A stretch of 47,137 nucleotides of DNA from Candidatus Aminicenantes bacterium (GTDB lineage: Bacteria > Acidobacteriota > Aminicenantia > Aminicenantales > UBA4085), in contig JAPKZJ010000014.1 in NCBI GenBank assembly GCA_026393855.1, forward strand, positions 1 to 47,137, read 5' to 3'. The notes beneath the pieces were generated by a model. That model did not search any database. It had not been told where the DNA came from and saw nothing but the letters and a program-made list of their open reading frames with translations. Below are positions 23,485 to 30,797 of this stretch, piece by piece; the stretch's first letter is position 1; each line of letters starts with the position of its first letter. The position numbers were made by a program, and so were the translations under genes.

Positions 23485-24221
23485 GCGGATTCTCCTTTTT
23501 ATTAAAATTCTGGAAAACCGCTTTCGCTCGGGAGCGCCCGACGGCCTTGTTCGCTAGACACTCGAGTGCGGCAAGCAGCAGGCCGAGCCGCGCCCCCGGA
23601 AAGCCAAGAACGGATTCGTGAAGCCCGAGGTCGGTCGCTTCGCGGCAGCCGTAGCATCCCAAAGAAAAATTGAGACGTTGTTCAAGAAAGGGGATGATGG
23701 TCGCATCCACGCAGGTCGCCTGGAGAACTGCGGTGTCGCCGCGGCGGCGCTCGCCACACGCCACGTTAAGGTCGGCGAGCGTGAGCCACATGAGAGCTTC
23801 CGGCGGACCTTCGACTACAATCACGTCGGGGATGATTTGGACCGCGCTGAGGGGGCGCCGCCGCAATCAGCCTCACGCGCCCGGCCTCAAGACGCGGCAT
23901 GCCTTCGAACATCTTCTTGCCCGTGCCCGGATCATCAACGATGCCGAATCCGACGAGCCCCTTGCCGGTAGCGAGCCCCTCCGGGAGCGGTCGAAAACCG
24001 AAAGCCGCGGCAGCCGCCGGACAAGCGAGTTCGTCCGGGACGAGAAAGACGGATTCGCCATGCCGGGCACGCATAAGAAGCTGGCAATAGCGAAGGCCCG
24101 TGAGACTCTTGAACGAAGCGGCCGGGAGCGGCCCTGCAGGGCCCAGCAGAAAAACAGCGACGGGTTTGGTGTCGATTCTCAGAATCTCCCCCAAGCGCTT
24201 CGCCGCGGCTGGGTTATCCAT
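23477..24221 (-). pseudogene. DUF169-family gene split by a +1 frameshift
   Basis: The first ~120 residues read in one frame from ATG 24221 (DTKPVAVFLLG, LACPAAAAAFGFRPLPEGLA), and the rest in another frame to 23477 (PDVIVVEGPPEALMW, TAVLQATCVDATI, LNFSLGCYGCREATDL). Both halves match the intact DUF169 protein at 16366 along their lengths. The break is in a run of five G (23851-23855, plus strand). Removing one G restores a continuous frame reading IAAAPLSAVQIIPDV. A homopolymer sequencing error and a real mutation cannot be told apart here. Confidence 0.8.
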
Positions 24222-24263
24222 GAGGATTCTCCGCGAGCGTTCGAGCGACCTCCCTCAAAGCCC

Positions 24264-24560
24264 TCACAGCTCCGCACGTTCCTCTAAGACACGGGTGGCG
24301 CAGGCGAAGAAGTTTAAAACGCAAGGCGTGAGCAGTCTATAATAAACGACATTTCCGTCCCGCCGATCACGCACGATTCCGTGGGCCTTGAGCAGCGCCA
24401 GATGCTTGGAAACAGTCGACTGGTCCAAGGCGACAATTTCTGTGAGTTGTCCCGCGGAGCACTCGCCACGGGCCAGGCGATCCACGATCTTCAGCCGCGC
24501 CTCATTGGCTAGGGCTCTCAGCAGTTGGGCCTGAATGCGGAAGATGGTGTTTTCTCTCAT
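24264..24560 (-). CDS. ArsR-family repressor (second copy)
   Basis: 98 residues: LLRALANEARLKIVDRLARGECSAGQL, then the recognition helix region LDQSTVSKHLALLKAHG and the wing RRDGNVVYYRL. Cysteines are in GECSAG and the C-terminal TPCVLNFFACATRV, a possible metal site different from the CxC of the first ArsR. The GAGGAG Shine-Dalgarno is very close to the ATG. It heads the minus operon that includes DUF169, two FmdE proteins, TauE and the porin. Confidence 0.9.
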   Translation of the reverse strand: MRENTIFRIQAQLLRALANEARLKIVDRLARGECSAGQLTEIVALDQSTVSKHLALLKAHGIVRDRRDGNVVYYRLLTPCVLNFFACATRVLEERAEL

Positions 24561-24585
24561 GGGCTCCTCTAATTTGCCTGGAGAT

Positions 24586-24614
24586 AATATATGGCATTAT
24601 GGCCATATTGTCAA
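24586..24614 (-). promoter_or_regulatory. ArsR2 promoter with operator in the spacer
   Basis: On the minus strand: TTGACA (24614-24609), 17-nt spacer, TATATT (24591-24586). The spacer holds the inverted repeat ATATGGC-N6-GCCATAT (24589-24595/24602-24608). This is a strong promoter whose core is covered by a likely ArsR2 operator, implying autorepression. Confidence 0.8.
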
Positions 24615-24809
24615 CTGTCAGGAATCAATCGTTGGGCAAGCTTTCCCGAAGGCGAGGGAATGGCCTTGGCTGCCAACGACGACGAGCGGCCCCATGCTGC
24701 GGATCTTCACTCGAAGCGAGGCCCTCCGAGATGTCTCGCCGAAGACCGAAGGCTTATACGGTTCGCTGAGAAGAAATGCGCGAAAGAGCGTCTCCTGACT
24801 TGGGGCCGA
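24615..24809. other. Divergent spacer without a supported gene
   Basis: Between the ArsR2 and MarR promoters. A 78-codon minus-strand frame crosses it but has no Shine-Dalgarno, no recognisable domain, and would run through both regulatory sites. I see no other structure. Confidence 0.4.
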
Positions 24810-24858
24810 TTGACTCACGGATGTTTCCTCATATAATATAGTTGCTAATGTCAACTAT
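24810..24858 (+). promoter_or_regulatory. MarR promoter followed by operator
   Basis: TTGACT (24810-24815), 16-nt spacer, TATAAT (24832-24837). The inverted repeat ATAGTTG-N7-CAACTAT (24838-24844/24852-24858) begins right after the -10 and covers the expected transcription start, an ideal place for repression. Confidence 0.75.
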
Positions 24859-24882
24859 TGTGGCGGCCGGGAGCGCGGGACG

Positions 24883-25311
24883 ATGCACCATAAAATAGCC
24901 GATATTTACGACGCCGCGCAGGAAATCGCCTTGCTTTTCGGCAGCCGCGAGATCAACGGAGCGTGCTGCGACGATCTTTCGTTCGTTGAGTTTATGGCTT
25001 TAAAAAAAATCCACGAGCACCGCACTTTCACCATTCAAGAAATTGGGAGGGCTTTAAAATTCACGAAAAGCGGAGCGACACGGATCATCGACCGTTTGGA
25101 AGACAGGGGGTATGTCACTCGCCAAACGTCTCCTCGCGATGGGCGCGTCTGCTGCGTCACATGCTCGGCCCGAGGGACGAAAGCGATATCGAAAGCGGCC
25201 GCGAAGTACACGCGATTTTTTAAAGCCATCCTCCAAGAGATGGAGTCCGAACAAGTGGAGCAGATCCGACGGGCATTGAAGACGCTGGCCTTGGCCGTCC
25301 GAAAGAGGTAA
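24883..25311 (+). CDS. MarR-family regulator with cysteine motifs
   Basis: 142 residues, winged helix: FTIQEIGRALKFTKSGATRIIDRLEDRGYV, then the wing SPRDGRVCCVTCSARG. Three Cys sit in the wing and a CC pair is near residue 28, unusual for MarR and suggestive of metal or thiol sensing. GGGAG precedes the ATG. Its operator-like dyad overlaps its own promoter, and the DUF318 permease follows 12 bp later. Confidence 0.85.
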   Translation: MHHKIADIYDAAQEIALLFGSREINGACCDDLSFVEFMALKKIHEHRTFTIQEIGRALKFTKSGATRIIDRLEDRGYVTRQTSPRDGRVCCVTCSARGTKAISKAAAKYTRFFKAILQEMESEQVEQIRRALKTLALAVRKR

Positions 25312-25323
25312 AGGGGAGAATTC

Positions 25324-26217
25324 TTGAACACGTTGATTTCAACGATCAAATACTTTCTGACCATCATGGGCGAGCTTGTAGTTCTGTTCATCGGCATCAG
25401 CACGCTCATCGCTTTGTTATTCTCGTACATCTCGCAGAACAAGCTCAAAAAATGGATGTCCGGCAAAGGCCTTTGGGGAAATATTTTGGGTGTGCTTTTT
25501 GGGGCCGTGACGCCTTTCTGCGCCTGTTCAACCGTCCCGATGACCCTCGGTTTCATCCAGGCCGGAGTCCCTTTCGGCACGGTGATGTCTTTCGTCATTT
25601 CTTCGCCGCTGATGGATCCCCTCGTTTTCGCGTTGCTAATCACTTTTATGGGCTGGAAAGTCGCCGTCGGATTCCTTATCTTGACATCCGTTTTTGCGAT
25701 CGTTTTTGGCGTCGTCGTTGATAAATTGGGGTGGTCCGATCAAATCAAAAACGTTCGATTGAAGAAGGTCGGCCGGGAACAAAACGAGGATGCCCCTAGG
25801 CGATTTACGATCCGCCTAAAAATCGCCTTCCTCAAAGCCTGGCGCGATTTTAAGTCGGTCTTGATCTTCATGATCGTTGGCGTCGGGGTCGGGGCGGCCA
25901 TATACGGGTATCTCCCTGAAGCTCTTCTGGCCAAAGTCGCCGGGGCCGATAAGCCGTTTGCCGTAATCATCGTGGCCTTGATCGGCATGCCGCTATACAT
26001 CCGTGTCGAATCAGCCATCCCCATCGGACTCGCCATGATGGATAAAGGCGCGAGTATCGGCGCCGTCATCGCCTTGATCATCAGCGGAGCGGGGATCGCC
26101 ATTCCCGAGCTGACGATGCTGGGAAGCATATTCAAAAAGAAAATCATTATCGCTTTCATAGTCAGCGTGTTCATCATGGCCGTGCTTTCGGGCTTGGCTT
26201 TCAATATACTGATATAA
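25324..26217 (+). CDS. DUF318/ArsP-type permease (second full-length copy)
   Basis: 297 residues, eight membrane segments. TPFCACSTVPMTLGFIQAGV near residue 62 and a second half VALIGMPLYIRVESAIPIGL match the ArsP/YraQ family and the permease at 8038. The start is TTG 25324, decided by GGGGAG 6 nt upstream; the first ATG is 14 codons later. Between the halves is a charged cytoplasmic linker (~135-170). Controlled by the adjacent MarR protein; it probably exports an arsenical or similar thiophile. Confidence 0.82.
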   Translation: MNTLISTIKYFLTIMGELVVLFIGISTLIALLFSYISQNKLKKWMSGKGLWGNILGVLFGAVTPFCACSTVPMTLGFIQAGVPFGTVMSFVISSPLMDPLVFALLITFMGWKVAVGFLILTSVFAIVFGVVVDKLGWSDQIKNVRLKKVGREQNEDAPRRFTIRLKIAFLKAWRDFKSVLIFMIVGVGVGAAIYGYLPEALLAKVAGADKPFAVIIVALIGMPLYIRVESAIPIGLAMMDKGASIGAVIALIISGAGIAIPELTMLGSIFKKKIIIAFIVSVFIMAVLSGLAFNILI

Positions 26218-26222
26218 AGTCG

Positions 26223-26438
26223 ATGGCAACGATAGAGATTTTTCCGAGAAGGAGCAACAAGATCGTGAGAAATTCCGACAAGAAGAATGGCCTGCTGGCT
26301 CGTTTGACCGGCCGCTCAAAGCCCAAGAAAAGCCCGTGCTGCGGCGGCATGGTGATCGAAGAAGTGCCCGAGGAGAAAAAAGAAGATAAGAATAACGAGC
26401 AGGCCCCGAAAGACAAAAAGCCCTGCTGCTGCGGGTAA
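26223..26438 (+). CDS. Small Lys/Glu-rich protein with CC and CCC motifs
   Basis: 71 residues, highly charged. SPCCGGMVIEEVPEE lies in the middle and the protein ends in KKPCCCG. The paired cysteines look like a soft-metal or metalloid binding site. It starts 6 bp after the permease gene. GTG 26265, with AAGGAG upstream, is an alternative start that keeps both Cys motifs. It may deliver the ligand to the permease. Confidence 0.65.
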   Translation: MATIEIFPRRSNKIVRNSDKKNGLLARLTGRSKPKKSPCCGGMVIEEVPEEKKEDKNNEQAPKDKKPCCCG

Positions 26439-26554
26439 GATCGGGATTCTTCCTCGACACGGCCGCGCGGATTAACTCTCTTTTTTCTGTTCACTGAGAA
26501 AACTCCGGCTATTGGACGTCTATCAAGTGATGCCTTAAAGCAAGGAGGTTTTCC

Positions 26555-26848
26555 ATGCCAGATCCGCGCCTGATGGGCGATCCGCGCCTGCCCTTCCCCA
26601 CCCGTAAGGTCGCCGTGCCGGACGGCTCAGTGGAAGTCTACATCATCCCCGACGACCAGAGAGAGGCCGTGTTCAAGAAGCTCTACCCGTTCCGACCGAT
26701 CCCACCCTTGAACAGGACCGTGGAGGATATTCACGCCGAGAAGAAATTCAAGATCAAGGATTTCATGGTTGTTCGCGAAGGCAGCATGAATATGCTGGTA
26801 AGCCCTTACTATTTCGAGAGCGGCGGATCGGTGATCGATTGGTGGTAG
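26555..26848 (+). CDS. Small hypothetical protein
   Basis: 97 residues, soluble, with AAGGAGG well placed before the ATG. Contains VEVYIIPDDQREAVFKKLYP and ends SVIDWW. I do not recognise a family. The strong Shine-Dalgarno and even amino-acid use support a real gene. It follows the permease block by ~116 bp and precedes vapBC. Confidence 0.6.
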   Translation: MPDPRLMGDPRLPFPTRKVAVPDGSVEVYIIPDDQREAVFKKLYPFRPIPPLNRTVEDIHAEKKFKIKDFMVVREGSMNMLVSPYYFESGGSVIDWW

Positions 26849-26865
26849 GTGCGGCGCCAAAGCTC

Positions 26866-26894
26866 TTGACATATTAACATATCGCGCATATGCT
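26866..26894 (+). promoter_or_regulatory. vapBC promoter with operator-like dyad
   Basis: TTGACA (26866-26871), 17-nt spacer, TATGCT (26889-26894), and the vapB ATG only 7 nt later. The dyad CATAT-CGCGC-ATATG overlaps the spacer and the -10, as expected for VapB autoregulation. Confidence 0.7.
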
Positions 26895-26901
26895 TATATG
26901 C

Positions 26902-27129
26902 ATGAGAACCACTTTGAACATCGACGACTCCGTCATGAAACGCTTGAAACAAGAAGCTGCACGCCGGGGGACGACGATGTCCGAAATGGTGGAATCCGCC
27001 ATTCGACTCCTATTGCGCAGACAACCCGCTCGAATCGAGCTCCCTCCACTCCCGACTTTTCAAGGCGGCGACGCACTCGTGGATATCGCCGACCGCAACG
27101 CCCTCTATGACGCCATGGAAGACCTCTGA
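26902..27129 (+). CDS. Ribbon-helix-helix antitoxin (VapB-like)
   Basis: 75 residues. The N-terminal MRTTLNIDDSVMKRLKQEA followed by GTTMSEMVESAIRLLL is a ribbon-helix-helix DNA-binding domain; the C-terminal tail is toxin-binding and ends in a short helix (YDAMEDL). The start is ATG 26902, probably translated from a leaderless mRNA because no Shine-Dalgarno is present. It overlaps the toxin start by 1 bp. Confidence 0.85.
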   Translation: MRTTLNIDDSVMKRLKQEAARRGTTMSEMVESAIRLLLRRQPARIELPPLPTFQGGDALVDIADRNALYDAMEDL

Positions 27130-27563
27130 TGTTCGTCGTCGACACGAACATCCTCGTTTACGCCTCCGATACGGATTCGCCGTTTCACGGGGCCTGCAAG
27201 GAGCGGATCGCGGAATGGAGAACGCAGGCCTCGGTTTGGTATCTGACATGGGGGGTTGTCTACGAATTTCTCCGGGTCGTGACCCATCCAAGGATTTTAC
27301 GGCATCCTTTTTCGGCAGACCAGGCTTGGAGTTTTATCGAAGCGCTCCTGGTCACCCCCTCTCTCGGGCTGCTCACGCCGACGGATAGGCACGCCACGGT
27401 CTTGGCTCAGGTTCTGGCTCAAGCGCCGCTCTTAAGCGGAAATATTATTCACGACGCGCATACAGCCGTCCTTATGCGCGAGCATGGGATCCGCCGTATT
27501 TACACCCGCGATACGGACTTCCACCGCTTCGCCTTCCTCGAGCCCGTCGATCCGACCGCCTGA
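27129..27563 (+). CDS. PIN-domain toxin ribonuclease (VapC-like)
   Basis: 144 residues with the PIN acidic residues: VVDTNILVYASD (first Asp), VVYEFLRV (Glu), IIHDAHTAVLM (Asp) and TRDTDFHRF (last Asp). VapC toxins cleave tRNA or rRNA when the antitoxin is degraded. All four acidic positions are present, so it should be active. It lies at the right border of the metal island. Confidence 0.88.
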   Translation: MFVVDTNILVYASDTDSPFHGACKERIAEWRTQASVWYLTWGVVYEFLRVVTHPRILRHPFSADQAWSFIEALLVTPSLGLLTPTDRHATVLAQVLAQAPLLSGNIIHDAHTAVLMREHGIRRIYTRDTDFHRFAFLEPVDPTA

Positions 27564-27583
27564 ACCGGCCGCTCCGGGCCGAA

Positions 27584-27612
27584 TTGACAAATCCCCCGTT
27601 TTCCACTAAATT
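27584..27612 (+). promoter_or_regulatory. Promoter of the DUF948-ytxH genes
   Basis: TTGACA (27584-27589), 17-nt spacer, TAAATT (27607-27612), and ATG 27622 only 9 nt after the -10; no Shine-Dalgarno is present. Confidence 0.7.
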
Positions 27613-27621
27613 TAATGTACT

Positions 27622-27993
27622 ATGTCCCTCACTTTGAACCAGATCTTGTTCATTATCCTGACGATCGCCGCCGTGGTGGCCGTCGTATTCCTCGTCCAGC
27701 TTTTCATCCAGCTTCGTCGGACCGCCGTCGAGGCCGAGAAAACCATGGTCGAAGTCCGGGCTTTGACCAAGAACCTGAGCGAGCTGGAGCTCGTCGTCAA
27801 GAACCGGGTCGACGAGATGGGCGACACGATCAAGGTCGCCCGCAAGGCCGCCTTGGGCCTGTCCGAGGCTTCCCTGCGGCTCACCTCCAAGATGTTGCCG
27901 TTTCCGGGCAAGTACTTACCGTTCATCTTCCCCGCGGCCCGCTTCATCATCAAATCATTAAAGAAGAGCAAGGAGACTACTGATGTCGCATGA
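27622..27993 (+). CDS. DUF948-like membrane-anchored protein
   Basis: 123 residues. One N-terminal membrane helix (FIILTIAAVVAVVFLVQLFI) is followed by a long coiled coil (TMVEVRALTKNLSELELVVKNRVDEMGD). This is the layout of DUF948 proteins that often accompany YtxH. Function unknown, probably envelope-associated. It overlaps ytxH by 11 bp. Confidence 0.75.
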   Translation: MSLTLNQILFIILTIAAVVAVVFLVQLFIQLRRTAVEAEKTMVEVRALTKNLSELELVVKNRVDEMGDTIKVARKAALGLSEASLRLTSKMLPFPGKYLPFIFPAARFIIKSLKKSKETTDVA

Positions 27994-28309
27994 CAAAGGA
28001 TCCGGACTCGAAGTCCTGTTCGCGTTCGTCGTCGGCGCCGCCGCCGGGTATCTGGCGGGCATCCTGATGGCCCCGGCCAGCGGGAAGGAAACCCGCCTGA
28101 AGATTCATGGCGAAGTCGGGAAGACGGGCGACAAGGCCAAGGATAATTTCGAAAAGATCGCCAAAGAAGCCGAGAAGGGCATCAAGGTTGTCCGGGAGAA
28201 GACCCAGGAAGGCCTGGACGCCATCCGCGAATTCATCGATAAGAAGAAAGAAGAGTATCTCAAGCGCGGGCCCGAGAACCTGACCGACGACGGGGCCGAC
28301 AAAGTCTGA
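27983..28309 (+). CDS. YtxH-domain protein
   Basis: 108 residues. The hydrophobic hairpin FVVGAAAGYLAGILMAPASGKETR is diagnostic of YtxH; the rest is a charged amphipathic helix (EKIAKEAEKGIKVVREKTQ). YtxH proteins are small membrane-associated stress-type proteins. It overlaps the DUF948 gene; enolase follows 48 bp later. Confidence 0.82.
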   Translation: MSHDKGSGLEVLFAFVVGAAAGYLAGILMAPASGKETRLKIHGEVGKTGDKAKDNFEKIAKEAEKGIKVVREKTQEGLDAIREFIDKKKEEYLKRGPENLTDDGADKV

Positions 28310-28357
28310 CCCGCTCCCTGCTTCTCGTCGACTCATTTCCAAGAAAGGTGTAAAGCC

Positions 28358-29653
28358 ATGACTGACACGACTGTTCTGGACGTCAAAGCCCGCGAGATCC
28401 TCGATTCCCGCGGCAACCCGACCGTCGCCGCCAAGGTCGTCCTCAAGGGCGGGGCCGTGGGCAAGGCCCTGGTTCCCTCCGGGGCTTCGACCGGCACCCA
28501 CGAGGCTCTCGAGCTTCGCGACGAAGACCCGGCTCGCTACATGGGCAAAGGCGTGCGCAAGGCCGTCGGCCACGTCAACGACATCATCGCCCCCAAGCTC
28601 CGCGGGATGGACGCCGCCAAGCAGGGCGAGATCGATGCCCTCCTGCTGGCCCTGGACGGGACCCCGCTCAAGACGAAGCTGGGCGCCAACGCGATCCTAT
28701 CCGTATCGATGGCCGCGGCCGATGCCGCCGCCAAAGCGGCCGGCAAGCCCCTCTACGCCTCCCTGCGGGAGCAGCCGGTCTACACCCTGCCCGTCCCTCT
28801 GATCAACATCCTCAACGGCGGAGCCCACGCGGACAACAGCGTCGACATCCAGGAATTCATGATCGCACCGGCCGGTATGCCCACCTTCGCCGAGGCCATC
28901 CGGGCCGCGACCGAGGTTTTCCACAATCTCAAGAAGATTCTAAAAAAGAAGGGCTACGGCACGTCGGTCGGCGACGAGGGCGGCTTTGCTCCCAACCTGA
29001 AGTCGAACGAGGAAGCGCTCGACTGCATCGTCGAGAGCATCCAGAAAGCAGGCTACACGCCCGGCAAGCACATCTTCTTGGCGCTCGACACCGCCGCTTC
29101 GGAATTGTTCGCCGACGGCAAGTACATCTTCAAAAGGTCCGACAAATCCGTCCGGACCTCGGCCGAGATGATCGCCTTCTACGCCGGGTTGATCGAGAAA
29201 TATCCGATCGTCTCCATTGAAGACGGCTTGGCCGAGGACGACTGGGACGGCTGGAAGGCCATGACCGAGGCCCTCGGCCGCAAGATCCAGATCGTCGGCG
29301 ACGACATCTATGTCACCAACATGACCCGCTTCCGGGACGGCGTCGCGCGCGGCATCGCCAACTCCATCCTGATCAAGCTTAACCAGATCGGCAGCCTCAG
29401 TGAGACGATCGAGGCGGTCGATTACGCCCACGCCAACGATTACACTGCGGTGATCTCCCATCGTTCGGGCGAGACCGAGGATACCTTCATCGCCGACCTG
29501 GTCGTCGCGCTGAGCACGGGCCAGATCAAGACCGGCTCGGTCTGCCGCAGCGAGCGGGTGGCCAAGTATAATCGCCTCCTCGAAATCGAGGACGAGCTTG
29601 GCGCCAAGGCCGTCTACGCCGGCACCAAGCCCTTCGCCAAGTACCTGCGCTGA
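28358..29653 (+). CDS. eno: Enolase
   Basis: 431 residues, full length. It converts 2-phosphoglycerate to phosphoenolpyruvate. Seen: the N-terminal [13 protein letters not shown], the catalytic loop [23 protein letters not shown], the metal-site [11 protein letters not shown] and [22 protein letters not shown], and the active-site [18 protein letters not shown]. All key residues are present. A strong terminator follows at 29675. Confidence 0.97.
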   Translation: MTDTTVLDVKAREILDSRGNPTVAAKVVLKGGAVGKALVPSGASTGTHEALELRDEDPARYMGKGVRKAVGHVNDIIAPKLRGMDAAKQGEIDALLLALDGTPLKTKLGANAILSVSMAAADAAAKAAGKPLYASLREQPVYTLPVPLINILNGGAHADNSVDIQEFMIAPAGMPTFAEAIRAATEVFHNLKKILKKKGYGTSVGDEGGFAPNLKSNEEALDCIVESIQKAGYTPGKHIFLALDTAASELFADGKYIFKRSDKSVRTSAEMIAFYAGLIEKYPIVSIEDGLAEDDWDGWKAMTEALGRKIQIVGDDIYVTNMTRFRDGVARGIANSILIKLNQIGSLSETIEAVDYAHANDYTAVISHRSGETEDTFIADLVVALSTGQIKTGSVCRSERVAKYNRLLEIEDELGAKAVYAGTKPFAKYLR

Positions 29654-29674
29654 TTTCGCGAACCCGAGTAATTT

Positions 29675-29708
29675 AAAAAGCCCCGGCCCCGCGGCCGGGG
29701 CTTTTTTT
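29675..29708 (+). terminator. Intrinsic terminator of eno
   Basis: AAAAAGCCCCGGCC-CCGC-GGCCGGGGCTTTTTTT: a long perfect GC stem, 4-nt loop and T-run 20 bp after the eno stop. Confidence 0.93.
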
Positions 29709-29835
29709 GGCTCTTCGCCAAATTCCGGGGAGATTAGACGGTTCGGGGTGTCGGCCGACGGCGAAATCGCGAGGATAAAGCTATTTATTCCGAAGGCGCA
29801 CAACACTTTTATTCTCATTGATATCACCACCCCTA

Positions 29836-29855
29836 CCCCGCCTTCGAAGGCGGGG
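29836..29855. repeat. Perfect 20-nt palindrome
   Basis: CCCCGCCTTCGAAGGCGGGG, self-complementary over its whole length, inside the MITE-like element. Confidence 0.8.
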
Positions 29856-30071
29856 ATTGGATAGCGCCTTCGGCTGCATGTGCCGAGGGCTGTTTGAGCA
29901 CGCGACCATCTGACGGAATCGAAACGGAGAGGGTGATCTCCAAGACCGGGAGATCTCGAATGCGGAGTTCCGCCCTCGCGGGGATTGTCGAAGCGACGTC
30001 CCTACGAGGACTGCGAAGCGCTGGAGGCGCCGAGAAGAGTAACGTAAAAAAGCGTGAAAAACCCGAGCCGC

Positions 30072-30108
30072 CCTCGCGACGACGAGCGAAGCGCCGGTCG
30101 TAACGAGG
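30072..30108. repeat. 37-nt dispersed palindromic repeat, copy 1
   Basis: Begins CCTCG and ends CGAGG, with the central GCGCCGGTCGT shared with copy 2 at 34615-34651. The two copies match at 30 of 37 positions and each is an imperfect palindrome. Confidence 0.6.
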
Positions 30109-30174
30109 ACGACCAAAGCGTTGCCGGGACGACACCCCGAACGGTCCTCCCCGGAATTGGGCAAAGATCCCTTT

Positions 30175-30654
30175 TTACCCGAACAGCGGCCGGCCGCCTC
30201 GCTCATGGCGCAGCAACCACTCTTTGCGCCACAGGCCGCCGCCGTAACCGGTCAGGCGGCCGTCTGCGCCGAGCACGCGATGGCAGGGGATGAGGAGAGA
30301 GATGGGGTTGGCGCCGTTGGCCGCTCCGACGGCCCGCGCGGCCGCGGGCCGGCCGACGGCCGCAGCAATATCTTTGTAAGATGCGGTTTGGCCATAGGGA
30401 ATCCGGACCAAGGCTTTCCAGACGTCCCGCTGGAATGGCGTGCCCGCGGGCCGCAGGGCCAGCGTGAACTTGGTCCTTCGGCCCAGGAAGTACTCTTCTA
30501 TCTGGCGTAACGCGTCGCGCAGGACGCCGGGCAGGCGAGCGGAGGTCGGCGATTCCTGATCCATGAAATCAAGTCCAGTCACGGCTTCGTCTACGGCCTC
30601 GATCCGGATCAGCCCGATGGGCGAATGATAAAAAGCCTGTTTCGGAGCGTCCAT
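30175..30654 (-). CDS. ogt: Methylated-DNA-protein-cysteine methyltransferase (MGMT/Ogt)
   Basis: 159 residues. It repairs O6-alkylguanine by suicidal transfer to Cys. The active site [15 protein letters not shown] contains the PCHR motif; upstream are [19 protein letters not shown] and the helix-turn-helix arginine finger region [13 protein letters not shown]. The start is ATG 30654, because the preceding in-frame codons have no homology to the domain. It is divergent from the M20 gene. Confidence 0.92.
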   Translation of the reverse strand: MDAPKQAFYHSPIGLIRIEAVDEAVTGLDFMDQESPTSARLPGVLRDALRQIEEYFLGRRTKFTLALRPAGTPFQRDVWKALVRIPYGQTASYKDIAAAVGRPAAARAVGAANGANPISLLIPCHRVLGADGRLTGYGGGLWRKEWLLRHERGGRPLFG

Positions 30655-30760
30655 CCCAGTAGTCCTCGCATCCCGCTCCCGGGCTTCCGGCCCGGGAAGA
30701 GGGTCCAAGGTTACACCAGCGGCAGCTTGTTTGCCAGGGTTTGCGCGACGGGGGACGAAT

Positions 30761-30789
30761 TTGACAAAAACGCCGCCAGACTTTAATAT
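30761..30789 (+). promoter_or_regulatory. Promoter of the M20-like gene
   Basis: TTGACA (30761-30766), 17-nt spacer, TAATAT (30784-30789), ATG 30798 8 nt later and no Shine-Dalgarno. Confidence 0.8.
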
Positions 30790-30797
30790 ATGCGGTC

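Larger units (their letters stand above)
29712..30167. mobile_element. 456-bp MITE-like element with terminal inverted repeats
   Basis: The 21-nt ends (29712-29732 and the reverse complement of 30147-30167) match at 19 positions and share AATTCCGGGGAG. Inside are a perfect 20-nt palindrome (29836-29855) and a 37-nt palindromic repeat (30072-30108) that recurs at 34615. No transposase or coding gene is present; a 141-codon minus frame through it is compositionally spurious. No clear target-site duplication is visible. It lies between the eno terminator and the MGMT stop. Confidence 0.55.

Noticed and set aside
24618-24854. 78-codon minus-strand ORF between the ArsR2 and MarR promoters
   Set aside because: No ribosome-binding site or domain, and it overlaps the MarR promoter and operator.
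29781-30206. 141-codon minus-strand ORF in the MITE-like element
   Set aside because: It runs through palindromes and repeats and ignores the element boundaries; Arg/Ser-rich, with no domain. Similar spurious frames appear over the repeats at 34495-34652.
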